Below are positions 52,514 through 61,101 of a stretch of 64,000 nt of DNA, piece by piece. Source of the DNA: Nocardia albiluteola (GTDB lineage: Bacteria > Actinomycetota > Actinomycetes > Mycobacteriales > Mycobacteriaceae); assembly GCF_018860155.1 (NCBI RefSeq), contig NZ_JAHKNI010000002.1, forward strand, positions 598,713 through 662,712, read 5' to 3'. The translations under genes were made by a program, and so were the position numbers. The notes under the pieces were generated by a model that saw only the letters and a program-made list of their open reading frames with translations, ran no database searches and was not told where the DNA came from. The first letter of the stretch is position 1. The number at the start of each line of letters is the position of its first letter.

Positions 52514-52531
52514 ACATACATGTCTGTATGT
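52514..52531. promoter_or_regulatory. Palindromic operator upstream of the beta-oxidation operon
   Basis: ACATACA and TGTATGT arms of 7 bp flank TGTC. It lies about 75 bp before the thiolase start and 72 bp after the TetR stop. Size and A/T-rich arms fit a TetR-family site. Confidence 0.7.
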
Positions 52532-52607
52532 TTGTTTTCATTCGGTCCCCTCGGGACCGCCATTACCGCCGCCGGAGGCGACCGGTGGTGCGGATGTGAG
52601 GAGTTCG

Positions 52608-53813
52608 ATGGCGAACAAGGTCTACGTCGTCGGCGTCGGTATGACGAAATTCGAGAAGCCGGGTCGACGCAAGAACGAGGACGGCAGCGCCTGGGACTAC
52701 CCCGACATGGCGCGCGAATCGGGCACGAAAGCGCTTGCGGATGCCGGGATTTCGTACGACGAGGTGCAGCAGGCGTACGTCGGCTACGTCTACGGGGAGT
52801 CCACCTCGGGGCAGCGCGCGGTCTACGAACTGGGCATGACCGGCATTCCCGTGGTCAACGTCAACAACAACTGCTCCACCGGATCGACCGCGCTCTACCT
52901 TGCCGCACAGGCGATTCGGGGTGGCCTGGCCGACTGCACCCTGGCCCTGGGGTTCGAGAAGATGCAGCCCGGCTCGCTCGGATCCACCTGGGACGACCGC
53001 GAACAGCCGATGGCCAAGCACATCATGGCGCTGGCCGAGATCTCCGAGGTGCTCTTCCCCGTAGCGCCCTGGATGTTCGGCGCCGCGGGCCGCGAGCACA
53101 TGAAGCAATACGGCACCACCGCAGAGCATTTCGCGAAGATCGGCTACAAGAACCACAGGCATTCGGTCAACAACCCGTATTCGCAGTTCCAGGACGAGTA
53201 CACCCTCGAGGACATCCTGGCCTCACGAATGATCTACGACCCGCTGACCAAGCTGCAGTGCTCACCGACCTCCGACGGCTCGGGCGCGGTGATCCTGGCC
53301 TCCGAGGCGTTCGTGGACCGGCACGATCTGGCCGGGCAGGCGGTGGAGATCGTGGGGCAGGCGATGACCACCGATTTCCGGTCCACCTTCGACGGCACCG
53401 CCAAGAACCTGATCGGTTACGACATGAATGTCCAGGCCGCACGCCAGGTTTACGCGCAGTCCGGCCTGGGGCCGGAGGACTTCCAGGTGATCGAGTTGCA
53501 CGACTGCTTCTCCGCGAACGAACTGCTCACCTACGAGGCGCTGGGACTGTGCGGCGCGGGCGAGGCCGGGCGGCTCGTGGACGACGGGCTGACGACCTAC
53601 GGCGGCACCTGGGTCGTCAATCCGTCCGGCGGCCTGATCTCCAAGGGGCATCCTCTGGGCGCAACGGGTTTGGCGCAATGCTCGGAGCTGACCTGGCAGC
53701 TGCGCGGGCAGGCCGAGCGCCGTCAGGTGCCGAATGTGACCGCCGCACTGCAGCACAACATCGGCCTGGGCGGGGCGACGGTCGTCACGGCATATCAGCG
53801 CGCGGACCGCTGA
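52608..53813 (+). CDS. Thiolase / lipid-transfer-type acetyl-CoA acyltransferase
   Basis: A 401-residue SCP-x-type thiolase. The nucleophile Cys is in [12 protein letters not shown] (about residues 82-93), and the C-terminal catalytic region reads [19 protein letters not shown]. It cleaves 3-ketoacyl-CoA with CoA to release acetyl- or propionyl-CoA. The second catalytic Cys of classical thiolases is absent (NIGLGGA), as usual in this subfamily. First gene of an operon with SRPBCC, MaoC, SDR and acyl-CoA dehydrogenase genes. RBS GTGAGGAG precedes the ATG. Confidence 0.92.
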   Translation: MANKVYVVGVGMTKFEKPGRRKNEDGSAWDYPDMARESGTKALADAGISYDEVQQAYVGYVYGESTSGQRAVYELGMTGIPVVNVNNNCSTGSTALYLAAQAIRGGLADCTLALGFEKMQPGSLGSTWDDREQPMAKHIMALAEISEVLFPVAPWMFGAAGREHMKQYGTTAEHFAKIGYKNHRHSVNNPYSQFQDEYTLEDILASRMIYDPLTKLQCSPTSDGSGAVILASEAFVDRHDLAGQAVEIVGQAMTTDFRSTFDGTAKNLIGYDMNVQAARQVYAQSGLGPEDFQVIELHDCFSANELLTYEALGLCGAGEAGRLVDDGLTTYGGTWVVNPSGGLISKGHPLGATGLAQCSELTWQLRGQAERRQVPNVTAALQHNIGLGGATVVTAYQRADR

Positions 53814-53885
53814 GCGGCCGCGGGCGCGCCGGACAACGTTGCGAATGATGTTGTCCGGCAACCGAACTCACGTCAGGAGCAGTAC

Positions 53886-54323
53886 ATGGGGCACATCGAG
53901 TACACCCGGAAGATGACCGCGACCCCCGAGGCACTGTGGGCCATGGTCGGCAACCCGAACACCTGGGGCGACTGGTTCTCCATTCACGAGCGGTGGATGG
54001 AGGAACCGCCCGCGACGCTCACGGTCGGCGGCACGCTCGTGGCGAAGGTCGTGATGCTGGGTATGGCGAACAAGTTCGAATGGAACGTGCTCGCGGTCCA
54101 GGAGCCGAGCACGCTGACCCTCGGCGCGACCGGAATGGCCGGTGTGAAGGTCGAATTCACCTTCGATATCTCCGGCGACGACGAGGGCAGCGAACTGTCG
54201 CTGCGGGGCGATTTCGAGGGCGCCCTGATCAAGGGCGCGCTGGGCAAGGCCGTGGAGAAGGACGGTATGAAGCAGCTCGAGACCTCTCTCGAGGCTCTCG
54301 ACAACCTGGCCTCGGCGTCGTGA
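53886..54323 (+). CDS. SRPBCC (CoxG-like) family protein
   Basis: A 145-residue protein of the SRPBCC/START-like fold (MGHIEYTRKMTATPEALWAMV, then WGDWFSIHERWME). Such proteins bind hydrophobic ligands. In lipid-catabolic operons they are thought to carry acyl groups or CoA esters. Its stop overlaps the start of a mini-ORF. Confidence 0.85.
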   Translation: MGHIEYTRKMTATPEALWAMVGNPNTWGDWFSIHERWMEEPPATLTVGGTLVAKVVMLGMANKFEWNVLAVQEPSTLTLGATGMAGVKVEFTFDISGDDEGSELSLRGDFEGALIKGALGKAVEKDGMKQLETSLEALDNLASAS

Positions 54324-54388
54324 GCGGGCCATCGACACGGTGCGCATCGGGCACGACGGAGCCGATCGCCGGCGAGGTCGAGTCGTGA
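54320..54388 (+). CDS. 22-residue linker mini-ORF coupled to both neighbours
   Basis: GTG at 54320 overlaps the TGA of the SRPBCC gene, and its own TGA at 54386-54388 overlaps the GTG of the MaoC gene. The end reads SGTTEPIAGEVES, related to the end RTTEPSVSEAQS of the linker at 18260-18343; the DNA word GCACGACGGAGCCGA is shared. Probably a coupling element, not necessarily a functional peptide. Confidence 0.45.
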   Translation: MSGPSTRCASGTTEPIAGEVES

Positions 54389-55257
54389 CCGGGGCCGACG
54401 CCCGGGTAGTCGAATTCGACGACGCGGGACTGGGGAGCTGGTCCGAGGAGGAGCAATTCCAGGTCACCCAGGACCGGATCGTGGAGTACGCGGCCGCGAC
54501 CAATGATCCGATCGCCGCGCATCGCGCGGGCGAGGTTGCCCCGCCGGTCTTCGCCATCGTTCCGGTCTTCGACACGATGCTGGTCCCGGTCCTGGATGTG
54601 GCGCCTACGGACATATTCGGCCGGGTGGTGCACGGGGAGCAGGACTTTCACTTCCACCGCCCGATCCGGCCGGGGGAGACGCTCACCGCACGGGCCCGCG
54701 CGATCGGTTACGCCGGCCGCGCCAACGGCAGCACCATCACCATCCACATCGAAACCCGTTCCGCCGATGGGGAGTTGGTCAACGAGCAGTACCTCACCGC
54801 CTTCTTCCGCAATATCGACGCAGGCCGAACGGTCGGCGCGGCGGCGCCCGGCCACAAACTCGACCAGGCCCTGCGGGGCGGCGATCCGATCGCGGAGGTG
54901 CCCCAGCACGTCGACGACGACCAGACCTTCCGTTACGCACCGGCCTCCGGCGATCCCGTACCGCTGCACCTGGACGAGGAGGTCGCCAAGGAGGCCGGGC
55001 TGCCCGGCATCATCGCGCACGGGCTGTGCACCATGGCATTCGCGTCCTGGGCGGTGCTGACCGAGGTCGGTGGATCGGACGTGCACCGGCTGCGGCGCTT
55101 CGCGGTCCGATTCGCGAAATTGGTCTTCCCCGGCGATGATCTGCAGACCCGAATCTGGAAGATGAACTCCGGCAACGGAATCACCACCTACGCATTCGAA
55201 ACCGTGCGAGGTGCGGACGTCGTGCTCAGCGACGGCCTGGCCGAGATCGCGGACTGA
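54385..55257 (+). CDS. MaoC-like (R)-specific enoyl-CoA hydratase
   Basis: A 290-residue double hot-dog hydratase 2. The first hot-dog carries FQVTQDRIVEYAAATNDPIAAH, and the second has the catalytic motif in VPLHLDEEVAKEAGLPGIIAHGLC (Asp-x5-His arrangement, D and H of the hydratase-2 motif). It hydrates trans-2-enoyl-CoA to (R)-3-hydroxyacyl-CoA, matching the SDR that follows. GTG at 54385 overlaps the stop of a mini-ORF. Confidence 0.9.
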   Translation: MTGADARVVEFDDAGLGSWSEEEQFQVTQDRIVEYAAATNDPIAAHRAGEVAPPVFAIVPVFDTMLVPVLDVAPTDIFGRVVHGEQDFHFHRPIRPGETLTARARAIGYAGRANGSTITIHIETRSADGELVNEQYLTAFFRNIDAGRTVGAAAPGHKLDQALRGGDPIAEVPQHVDDDQTFRYAPASGDPVPLHLDEEVAKEAGLPGIIAHGLCTMAFASWAVLTEVGGSDVHRLRRFAVRFAKLVFPGDDLQTRIWKMNSGNGITTYAFETVRGADVVLSDGLAEIAD

Positions 55258-55316
55258 TTCCCGCGCCCGGCACGGCACGAACCCGCCGGGTGCACAACCT
55301 TTCGACAGGAGAGACG

Positions 55317-56186
55317 ATGGGCGCATTGGAAGGCCGGGTCGCCGTGATCACCGGCGCCGGCCGCGGGATCGGGCGCGAGCATGCCCTGCTGTTCGCCCGC
55401 GAGGGCGCGAGCGTCGTGGTCAACGATCTCGGCGGCAGCAATGCCGGTGAGGGCGCCGATTCCGGTCCGGCCCACGAGGTGGTCGCGGAAATCGTCGCCG
55501 CGGGCGGGCGCGCGGTGGCCGACACCGGCAACGTCGCCGAGTGGGACGGCGCGAAGAGCCTGGTGGACCGGGCCGTTTCGGAGTTCGGCAGCCTCGATGT
55601 CGTGGTCAACAACGCGGGCATCCTGCGCGACGGATTCCTCGCGGGCCTGGACGAGTCGCAATGGGACGCGGTGATCGCCGTGCATCTCAAGGGACATTTC
55701 AACGTCCTGCGCCACGCGGCCTCGTACTGGAAGGAACAGTCCAAGGCCGGCAACAGGCCCAACGCGGCGGTCATCAACACCGCTTCGGCCTCGGGCGTCA
55801 CGATTCCCAATGCCGGACAGGCGAATTACGGCGCCGCGAAGGCCGGCATCGCCGCGCTGACCCTGGTCGCCGCGGAGGAACTGGAACGATATGGCGTGCG
55901 GGTCAACGCGATCGCCCCGATGGCCCGCACCCGGCTGACCCTGGCCACTCCCGGAATGGGTGCGATCTTCGCCGCCGAGGTCCCCGAGGGCGAATTCGAT
56001 GCGTTCAGCCCGGCCAACATCTCCCCGCTGGTGGCGTACCTGGCCGGCGCCGAATGCCCGATCACCGGCAAGGTGTTCGCGGTGCAGGGCGGGGCGATCT
56101 CCGAGCTGGCGGGCTGGCACGACGTGAAGACCATCGAGACCGAGGGGCCCTGGCTGATCGACGATATCGCCGCCCGGCTGCCGTGA
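55317..56186 (+). CDS. (3R)-hydroxyacyl-CoA dehydrogenase-type SDR
   Basis: A 289-residue SDR of the HSD17B4/MFE-2 dehydrogenase type. Cofactor motif TGAGRGIG (about 13-20), VVNDLGGSNAGEG typical of (R)-specific beta-oxidation dehydrogenases, NNAGILRD, catalytic Ser in TASASG and YGAAKAG. It oxidises (R)-3-hydroxyacyl-CoA to the 3-keto ester for the thiolase. The upstream hydratase has matching stereochemistry. Good AGGAGAG site before the ATG. Confidence 0.92.
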   Translation: MGALEGRVAVITGAGRGIGREHALLFAREGASVVVNDLGGSNAGEGADSGPAHEVVAEIVAAGGRAVADTGNVAEWDGAKSLVDRAVSEFGSLDVVVNNAGILRDGFLAGLDESQWDAVIAVHLKGHFNVLRHAASYWKEQSKAGNRPNAAVINTASASGVTIPNAGQANYGAAKAGIAALTLVAAEELERYGVRVNAIAPMARTRLTLATPGMGAIFAAEVPEGEFDAFSPANISPLVAYLAGAECPITGKVFAVQGGAISELAGWHDVKTIETEGPWLIDDIAARLP

Positions 56187-56210
56187 ACCGAAAGGTATGG
56201 GATAACAACG

Positions 56211-57464
56211 ATGTTCGAATGGTCCGAGACCGATGAGCTGATCCGCGACGCGGTGCGCGGCTTCATCGCCAAGGAGATCCGCCCGCATCTGGACGAATTG
56301 GACAGCGGCGATATGTCGCCGTACCCGATCATCCGGAAGCTGTTCAGTCAGTTCGGCATCGATGCGCTCGGTGCGGAATCGGCCGAGAAGATGCTGGCGC
56401 GAGAGCGGGCCCGGGCGGCCGGTGCAGCCGATACGGGCACGGAGAAGTCCTCCGACGGAGGCGCTTTCGGCGGCGGTCAGCAGTCGCTGATGGCGGTGCT
56501 GATCGGCGAGTTGTCCGGGGTCTGTATGGGGTTGGTCTCCGCCATGGGCGTGAGCATCGGCCTCGGCGCGACCACCATCGCCTCCCGCGGCACGCTCGCG
56601 CAGAAGGAACGCTGGCTCGCGGACATCCTGACGATGAAAAAGGTTGCGGCGTGGGCGATCACCGAGCCGGATTCGGGCTCGGACGCCTTCGGTGGCATGA
56701 AGACCCACGTGCGCCGCGACGGTGAGGACTACATCCTCAACGGGCAGAAGACCTTCATCACCAACGGCCCGTACGCCGACGTCGTGATCGTCTACGCCAA
56801 GCTCGACGAGGGCGACGGCGCCGACAAGCGCGAGCGCAAGGTCCTGACCTTCGTGCTCGACAAGGGCATGGAGGGCTTCACCCAGGGCAAGCCGTTCCGG
56901 AAGATGGGCCTGCACGCCTCGCCCACCGGCGAGCTGTTCTTCGACAACGTCTGCCTCGGCCGCGACCGGCTGCTGGGGGAGACCGAGGAGCACAGGGGTG
57001 GCGACGGCCGCGAGAGCGCCCGCTCCAGCTTCACCGCCGAACGGGTGGGCGTGGCGTTCATGTCGCTGGGCATCATCAACGAATGTCACCGGCTGTGCGT
57101 GGATTACGCCAAGAACCGGACGCTGTGGGGCCAGGAGATCGGCCGCTTCCAGCTGATCCAGCTCAAGCTGGCGAAGATGGAGATCGCGCGAATGAACGTG
57201 CAGAACATGGTGTTCAACGCGTTGGAGCGTACGCGCGCCGGAAAGCCGCTGACCCTCGCCGAGGCATCGGCGATGAAGCTGTACTCCTCCGAGGCCGCGA
57301 CCGACGTAGCGATGGAGGCGGTCCAATTGTTCGGCGGCAACGGATACATGACCGAATACCGCGTGGAACAGCTTGCGCGCGACGCGAAATCGCTGATGAT
57401 CTACGCGGGCAGCAACGAGATCCAGGTGACCCACGTCGCCAAGGGGCTGCTCGGCGCCGAGTAG
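56211..57464 (+). CDS. Acyl-CoA dehydrogenase
   Basis: A 417-residue FAD enzyme that makes trans-2-enoyl-CoA from acyl-CoA. Seen: AWAITEPDSGSDAFGG (FAD/substrate), GQKTFITNGPYADV and C-terminal FGGNGYMTEYRVEQLARDAK with IYAGSNEIQ. The usual catalytic Glu of IYEGT is Ala here, so the base must sit elsewhere, as in some long-chain or branched-chain members. Residues about 60-90 form a low-complexity insert. Last gene of the operon; a convergent hydrolase follows. Confidence 0.9.
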   Translation: MFEWSETDELIRDAVRGFIAKEIRPHLDELDSGDMSPYPIIRKLFSQFGIDALGAESAEKMLARERARAAGAADTGTEKSSDGGAFGGGQQSLMAVLIGELSGVCMGLVSAMGVSIGLGATTIASRGTLAQKERWLADILTMKKVAAWAITEPDSGSDAFGGMKTHVRRDGEDYILNGQKTFITNGPYADVVIVYAKLDEGDGADKRERKVLTFVLDKGMEGFTQGKPFRKMGLHASPTGELFFDNVCLGRDRLLGETEEHRGGDGRESARSSFTAERVGVAFMSLGIINECHRLCVDYAKNRTLWGQEIGRFQLIQLKLAKMEIARMNVQNMVFNALERTRAGKPLTLAEASAMKLYSSEAATDVAMEAVQLFGGNGYMTEYRVEQLARDAKSLMIYAGSNEIQVTHVAKGLLGAE

Positions 57465-57492
57465 GTGGTGCGGGGTCGCCCGCGCGGCCCTG

Positions 57493-58344
57493 TCACACGG
57501 CGTGCAGGCGGGTACGGCTGGCGTAGACGTGCTCGGCGATCAGGGTGGCGATGCGGTCGGGCGCCTCGAGCATCGGGACGTGCCCGACGCCGTGCACCAG
57601 GATGCGGTCGGCGGATTCGGGTAGCTCGCGCAGGAAACGCTGGGCATAGGGATTGTTCGGGATGACCCGGTCGTGTTCACACATCAGCAGGCGCACGGGC
57701 GTGCGCAGCGTGGAGATGCCCTCGAGTGATGGCATGCGCAGTCCGCTGGCCAGCAGCGGCAGCATCGCCGGGCAATTCAGCGCCGAGGTGATCGCCGCCT
57801 CCAGGCCGCGCCGCGGCACCGCCGAGGTGTTCTTGCTCAACACCAGCGCCGCGAACTGCCGGGCGGGAGTGCTCAATCCGAGCTCCGGACCGATCTTCCT
57901 GCCGATCTGGACCACCGGCACCAGCGACAGGAATTTCAGCCCGACCAGCAGCTGGGCCAGAGACGGATTCGACCAGCCGCCGGCCGGTGCGATGGCGGTC
58001 AGGGTGCGCGCGCGGCCACGGCGGGCCAGCTCGAAACCCACCCAGCCCCCGAGGGAATTGCCCGCGATATGGCAGGTACGCCAGCCCAGTTCGTCGAGCT
58101 GATTCTCGATCTGGTCGGCCAGCGCGGCGACATCGAGGTACCAACCGTCGAGGTCGGGGCCGCCCCAGTGCCCGCGGAAGGCGGGGGCGTACACCTCGCA
58201 CGTGCTCGACATCCGCTCGGCCACCTGTTCCCAGCAGTGCGGGGAGAGCATGAATCCGTGCAGCAGCAGCAGGGGATCGCCGGAGCCCGTCTGCAGGGCC
58301 TTCATCGGTGTGAGCGGAGCGGTGCCTGACTTCAACGTCATCAC
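57493..58344 (-). CDS. Alpha/beta hydrolase
   Basis: A 283-residue hydrolase with oxyanion motif LLLLHGFMLSPHCWEQV (about 25-41), nucleophile GNSLGG (about 94-99), acid in LMCEHDRVIP and catalytic His in VHGVGHVPMLEAP. No signal peptide. It resembles esterase or thioesterase members and is divergent from xthA. Converges on the acyl-CoA dehydrogenase, so a role in ester or CoA-ester breakdown is possible but not shown. Confidence 0.9.
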   Translation of the reverse strand: MMTLKSGTAPLTPMKALQTGSGDPLLLLHGFMLSPHCWEQVAERMSSTCEVYAPAFRGHWGGPDLDGWYLDVAALADQIENQLDELGWRTCHIAGNSLGGWVGFELARRGRARTLTAIAPAGGWSNPSLAQLLVGLKFLSLVPVVQIGRKIGPELGLSTPARQFAALVLSKNTSAVPRRGLEAAITSALNCPAMLPLLASGLRMPSLEGISTLRTPVRLLMCEHDRVIPNNPYAQRFLRELPESADRILVHGVGHVPMLEAPDRIATLIAEHVYASRTRLHAV

Positions 58345-58404
58345 CCCTTTCAGGACGGCGGTGTCCGCAGGGAGTGTGTGTTACCAGCATTGTACGGTTT
58401 TCCG

Positions 58405-59193
58405 GTGGCCTTCATCATCAGCTCGATCAATGTGAACGGGATTCGTGCCGCGACCGGCAAGACGGGCAAGGGAATGCTCGAGTGGCTGGCCGGTACGGAG
58501 GCCGACGTCATCTGCCTGCAGGAGACGCGCGCCACCGACGAGCAGACCCGCACCGCATTGGCACCCGCGCTGGCGTCGGGATGGCATCTGTCGCCCGCCG
58601 AGCCGGGCGCCAAGGGCCGCGCCGGGGTCGCGATCCTGTCCCGCCGCGCGCCGCGCGCGGTGCGCATCGGTTTCGGCAGCGCCGAATTCGACGGCATGGG
58701 CCGGTACATCGAGGCCGAGTTCGACGACCTCACCGTCGCCAGCGTGTATGTCCACACCGGCGAGGCCGACACCCCGATGCAGGACGAGAAGTACCGGTTC
58801 CTGTCCGAGCTCGGCGCCCACATGAAAGCACAGACCCGTGACTTCGTGATCACCGGCGACTGGAACGTCGCGCACACCGAGCTGGACATCAAGAACTGGA
58901 AGGGCAATGTGAAGAATGCCGGATTCCTGCCCGGCGAGCGCGCCTGGATCGACGAGCTGATCGCCGCCGGGTACGTCGACGTCGTGCGCATGCTGCATCC
59001 CGGCGTGCCGGGCCCGTACAGCTGGTGGTCCTATCGCGGTCGCGCCTTCGACAACGACGCGGGCTGGCGCATCGACTATCAACTCGCGCGCGGCGAGATC
59101 GCCGGGCGCGCGAAGCAGGCCGTCGTCGAGCGCGCGGACGATTACCACCTGCGCTGGTCGGACCATGCCCCGGTGACGGTGCAGTACCGATGA
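58405..59193 (+). CDS. xthA: Exodeoxyribonuclease III
   Basis: A 262-residue AP endonuclease/exonuclease III. Metal and catalytic motifs are ISSINVNGIRA, VICLQETRA (catalytic Glu), ITGDWNVAHTELD (DWN) and WSDHAPVTV (SDH). It repairs apurinic sites and trims 3' ends. GTG at 58405 fits the usual start; the frame is open upstream to 58378. The stop overlaps the start of the RNase gene by 4 bases. Confidence 0.95.
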   Translation: MAFIISSINVNGIRAATGKTGKGMLEWLAGTEADVICLQETRATDEQTRTALAPALASGWHLSPAEPGAKGRAGVAILSRRAPRAVRIGFGSAEFDGMGRYIEAEFDDLTVASVYVHTGEADTPMQDEKYRFLSELGAHMKAQTRDFVITGDWNVAHTELDIKNWKGNVKNAGFLPGERAWIDELIAAGYVDVVRMLHPGVPGPYSWWSYRGRAFDNDAGWRIDYQLARGEIAGRAKQAVVERADDYHLRWSDHAPVTVQYR

Positions 59194-59636
59194 ACAAGCG
59201 AATGCAGGGCGGGCTCGGGCTCGTCGTCGTGGTGATCGTCATCGTGGTCGGGCTGCTGGTCTCGCGCGGCCACTCGACCCATTCGGCCGCGCCGTCCTCC
59301 AAGGCGGTGGCCGCGGCCAGGGTCTCGGCCGCACCGGTCACCGGCCATGCGGCGGGCGTGCCGGATCGTGCCTATCAGACCCTGGCCCTGATCGACGCGG
59401 GCAAGTGGCCGGCGGCGGCCAACTCGCCCGGCACCCACGGCGGCGACCAGTGGATGAATCGCGGCGGCTCGCTGCCGAAGACCGATTCCTCCGGCAAGGC
59501 GATCAGCTACCGGGAGTGGGACGTCAATCCGAAGAAGCAGGGGCAGACCCGCGATGCCCAGCGCATCATCACCGGCAGCGAGGGCTCGGCGTACTACACC
59601 GGCGATCACTACACGACCTTCACCAGGATGCGCTGA
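59190..59636 (+). CDS. Secreted/anchored guanyl-specific ribonuclease (RNase Sa type)
   Basis: A 148-residue ribonuclease. One N-terminal helix (LVVVVIVIVVGLLV, residues 11-24) exports or anchors it. The catalytic domain (about 55-148) matches RNase Sa/N1: RAYQTLALIDAGKWP, then YREWD (Glu109), RDAQRIITG (Arg125) and YYTGDHYTTF (His140), which are the three catalytic positions of the family. It cleaves RNA at guanosine. The start overlaps xthA (ATGA). The following gene is a barstar-like inhibitor, as for barnase. Confidence 0.9.
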   Translation: MNKRMQGGLGLVVVVIVIVVGLLVSRGHSTHSAAPSSKAVAAARVSAAPVTGHAAGVPDRAYQTLALIDAGKWPAAANSPGTHGGDQWMNRGGSLPKTDSSGKAISYREWDVNPKKQGQTRDAQRIITGSEGSAYYTGDHYTTFTRMR

Positions 59637-59678
59637 CGGTGCCGGGGCGGGACGCGTCGGCCGAGAGGGGAGAATCCG

Positions 59679-60158
59679 ATGGGTAGCACGATGACGCTGT
59701 CGCAGTTCCTGGCCGGTACGGACCCGAGCGACGCGGCGAGTTCGACGCCCGCGGTGCTGGGGTCGCTGGCGGTGGAGGCCGCCGAGTTCAGCGGCGTGCG
59801 TTTCCGGATCCCCGAGGGCTATCTGGCCCGGGAGCTGCGGGGCGCCAAGATGCGCACGATCGCGGGCGTTTTCGACGAGTTCGCCGCGGCCTTCCAGTTC
59901 CCGTACTACTTCGGGCAGAACAAGGACGCCTTCGACGAATGCCTGCGGGACCTGGACGAATTCGTCGGCGCCGCGCCGGGATACGTTGCGATCGTTCGTG
60001 ATTCGGCGCAGCTGCTGGCGGCCGAGCCCGCCGCGCGGGAGTGGTTCGCCGCCGCGATGACCGACTGCGCCGCGCGCTGGGCCCGGCGCGGCGTGCGGTT
60101 CCGCGTCGTGCTGCAGAATGCGCCCGGGGACCTGTCCGCCGCGGTGCTCACGATGTGA
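59679..60158 (+). CDS. Barstar-like RNase inhibitor
   Basis: A 159-residue protein. The barstar signature is FPYYFGQNKDAFDECL (about residues 74-89), with Asp83 at the position of barstar Asp35 and Glu87 at that of Asp39, which fill the RNase active site. The N-terminal 40 residues extend beyond barstar. It should protect the cytosol from the RNase encoded 42 bp upstream. RBS GAGGGGAGAA before the ATG. Confidence 0.9.
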   Translation: MGSTMTLSQFLAGTDPSDAASSTPAVLGSLAVEAAEFSGVRFRIPEGYLARELRGAKMRTIAGVFDEFAAAFQFPYYFGQNKDAFDECLRDLDEFVGAAPGYVAIVRDSAQLLAAEPAAREWFAAAMTDCAARWARRGVRFRVVLQNAPGDLSAAVLTM

Positions 60159-60309
60159 TATCGAGACCCATCCATCGGCACGACTCGGACCAGGAGGCGA
60201 TCGCGGCGGCTCTGGCGCACCACGTCGGGCTGTCGGTGTGCGACGCGCGTGCCGACGGCTGAGCTGTCCAGCCGCGCAGGACGAACCGTCTGTTCGCGGC
60301 TCGGGCGAT

Positions 60310-60945
60310 TCAGCGCAGGCGTTCCGCCAGATCCTCGCCCAGCAGCACGAAGACGTCGGTGGTGTGGTCGATCAACTCGTCGCGGGTCATCGGCAGGTCG
60401 CCCTGCAGCCAGCTGGCGAGCGTCTGGACCAGCCCGCCGACCAGATAGGTGGCGCGGAAGCTGATCACCGGGTCGGGATCGGGCCGGGCCAGCGCGTAGA
60501 AGTCGATGCCCTCGGTGGCGACCAGGCCCGCGAAGCCGCGGATCGTGTGCATGGTCCGGGTGCGCAGTTCCGGGGTCGCGGCGCTGATGATCAGGGCGAC
60601 CTGCGCCTTGCGCGGGTCGTCGGTGAGCACGTGGATGCCGGCGCCGATCGCCGCGTGCGCCCGGCCGCGGGTGTCGGCGGGCGCGTGCTGGGACGCGCGC
60701 AGCACGGCCGTCGCGAGTTCCTCTGCGATGCCGTCGAACAGGGCGATCAGCACCGCGTCGCGGCCGTCGAAGTTCTCGTAGTAGTAGCGCTCGTTCAACC
60801 CCGCCCGGGCGCACAGCCCGGCGACGGTCAGCTTGTCCGGGCCCTCGGCGCCGATGATGTCCAGTGCCGCCTCGAGCAGCGCGGCCCGGCGCTGGGCGCG
60901 GCGTTCCTGCGCGGAGACTCCGCCGTAGGTCCGTTGGGCTGCCAC
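60310..60945 (-). CDS. TetR family regulator
   Basis: A 211-residue regulator with helix-turn-helix LTVAGLCARAGLNERYYYENF and a TetR_C-type C-terminal domain. It is divergent from the MpaB-type gene, with two 24-bp direct repeats between them, so it likely controls that gene. Convergent on the barstar gene. Confidence 0.92.
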   Translation of the reverse strand: MAAQRTYGGVSAQERRAQRRAALLEAALDIIGAEGPDKLTVAGLCARAGLNERYYYENFDGRDAVLIALFDGIAEELATAVLRASQHAPADTRGRAHAAIGAGIHVLTDDPRKAQVALIISAATPELRTRTMHTIRGFAGLVATEGIDFYALARPDPDPVISFRATYLVGGLVQTLASWLQGDLPMTRDELIDHTTDVFVLLGEDLAERLR

Positions 60946-61024
60946 AGGTCGATTCTGTCACGAGGGGGTCGCGGTTCAGGGCGAGCTCACCCACCCGTCG
61001 CCTCGCTGTCCTCAGCCCTCGCGA

Positions 61025-61078
61025 AATTCTGGAGGATGACATTGCCAGTTTCTCAATTCTGGGGGATGCTGTTGCCAG
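61025..61078. promoter_or_regulatory. Two 24-bp direct repeats between TetR and MpaB-type genes
   Basis: Copies at 61025-61048 and 61055-61078, 30 bp apart, share AATTCTGGNGGATG and TTGCCAG. Each has CTGG and CCAG ends, a weak palindrome. They sit immediately upstream of the oxygenase and are the likely regulator sites. Confidence 0.75.
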
Positions 61079-61101
61079 ATGCACTCGACGAGGAGGCAAC
61101 C

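Noticed and set aside
55188-57434. Minus-strand open frame of about 750 codons
   Set aside because: Antisense to the SDR and acyl-CoA dehydrogenase; composition typical of a high-GC shadow.
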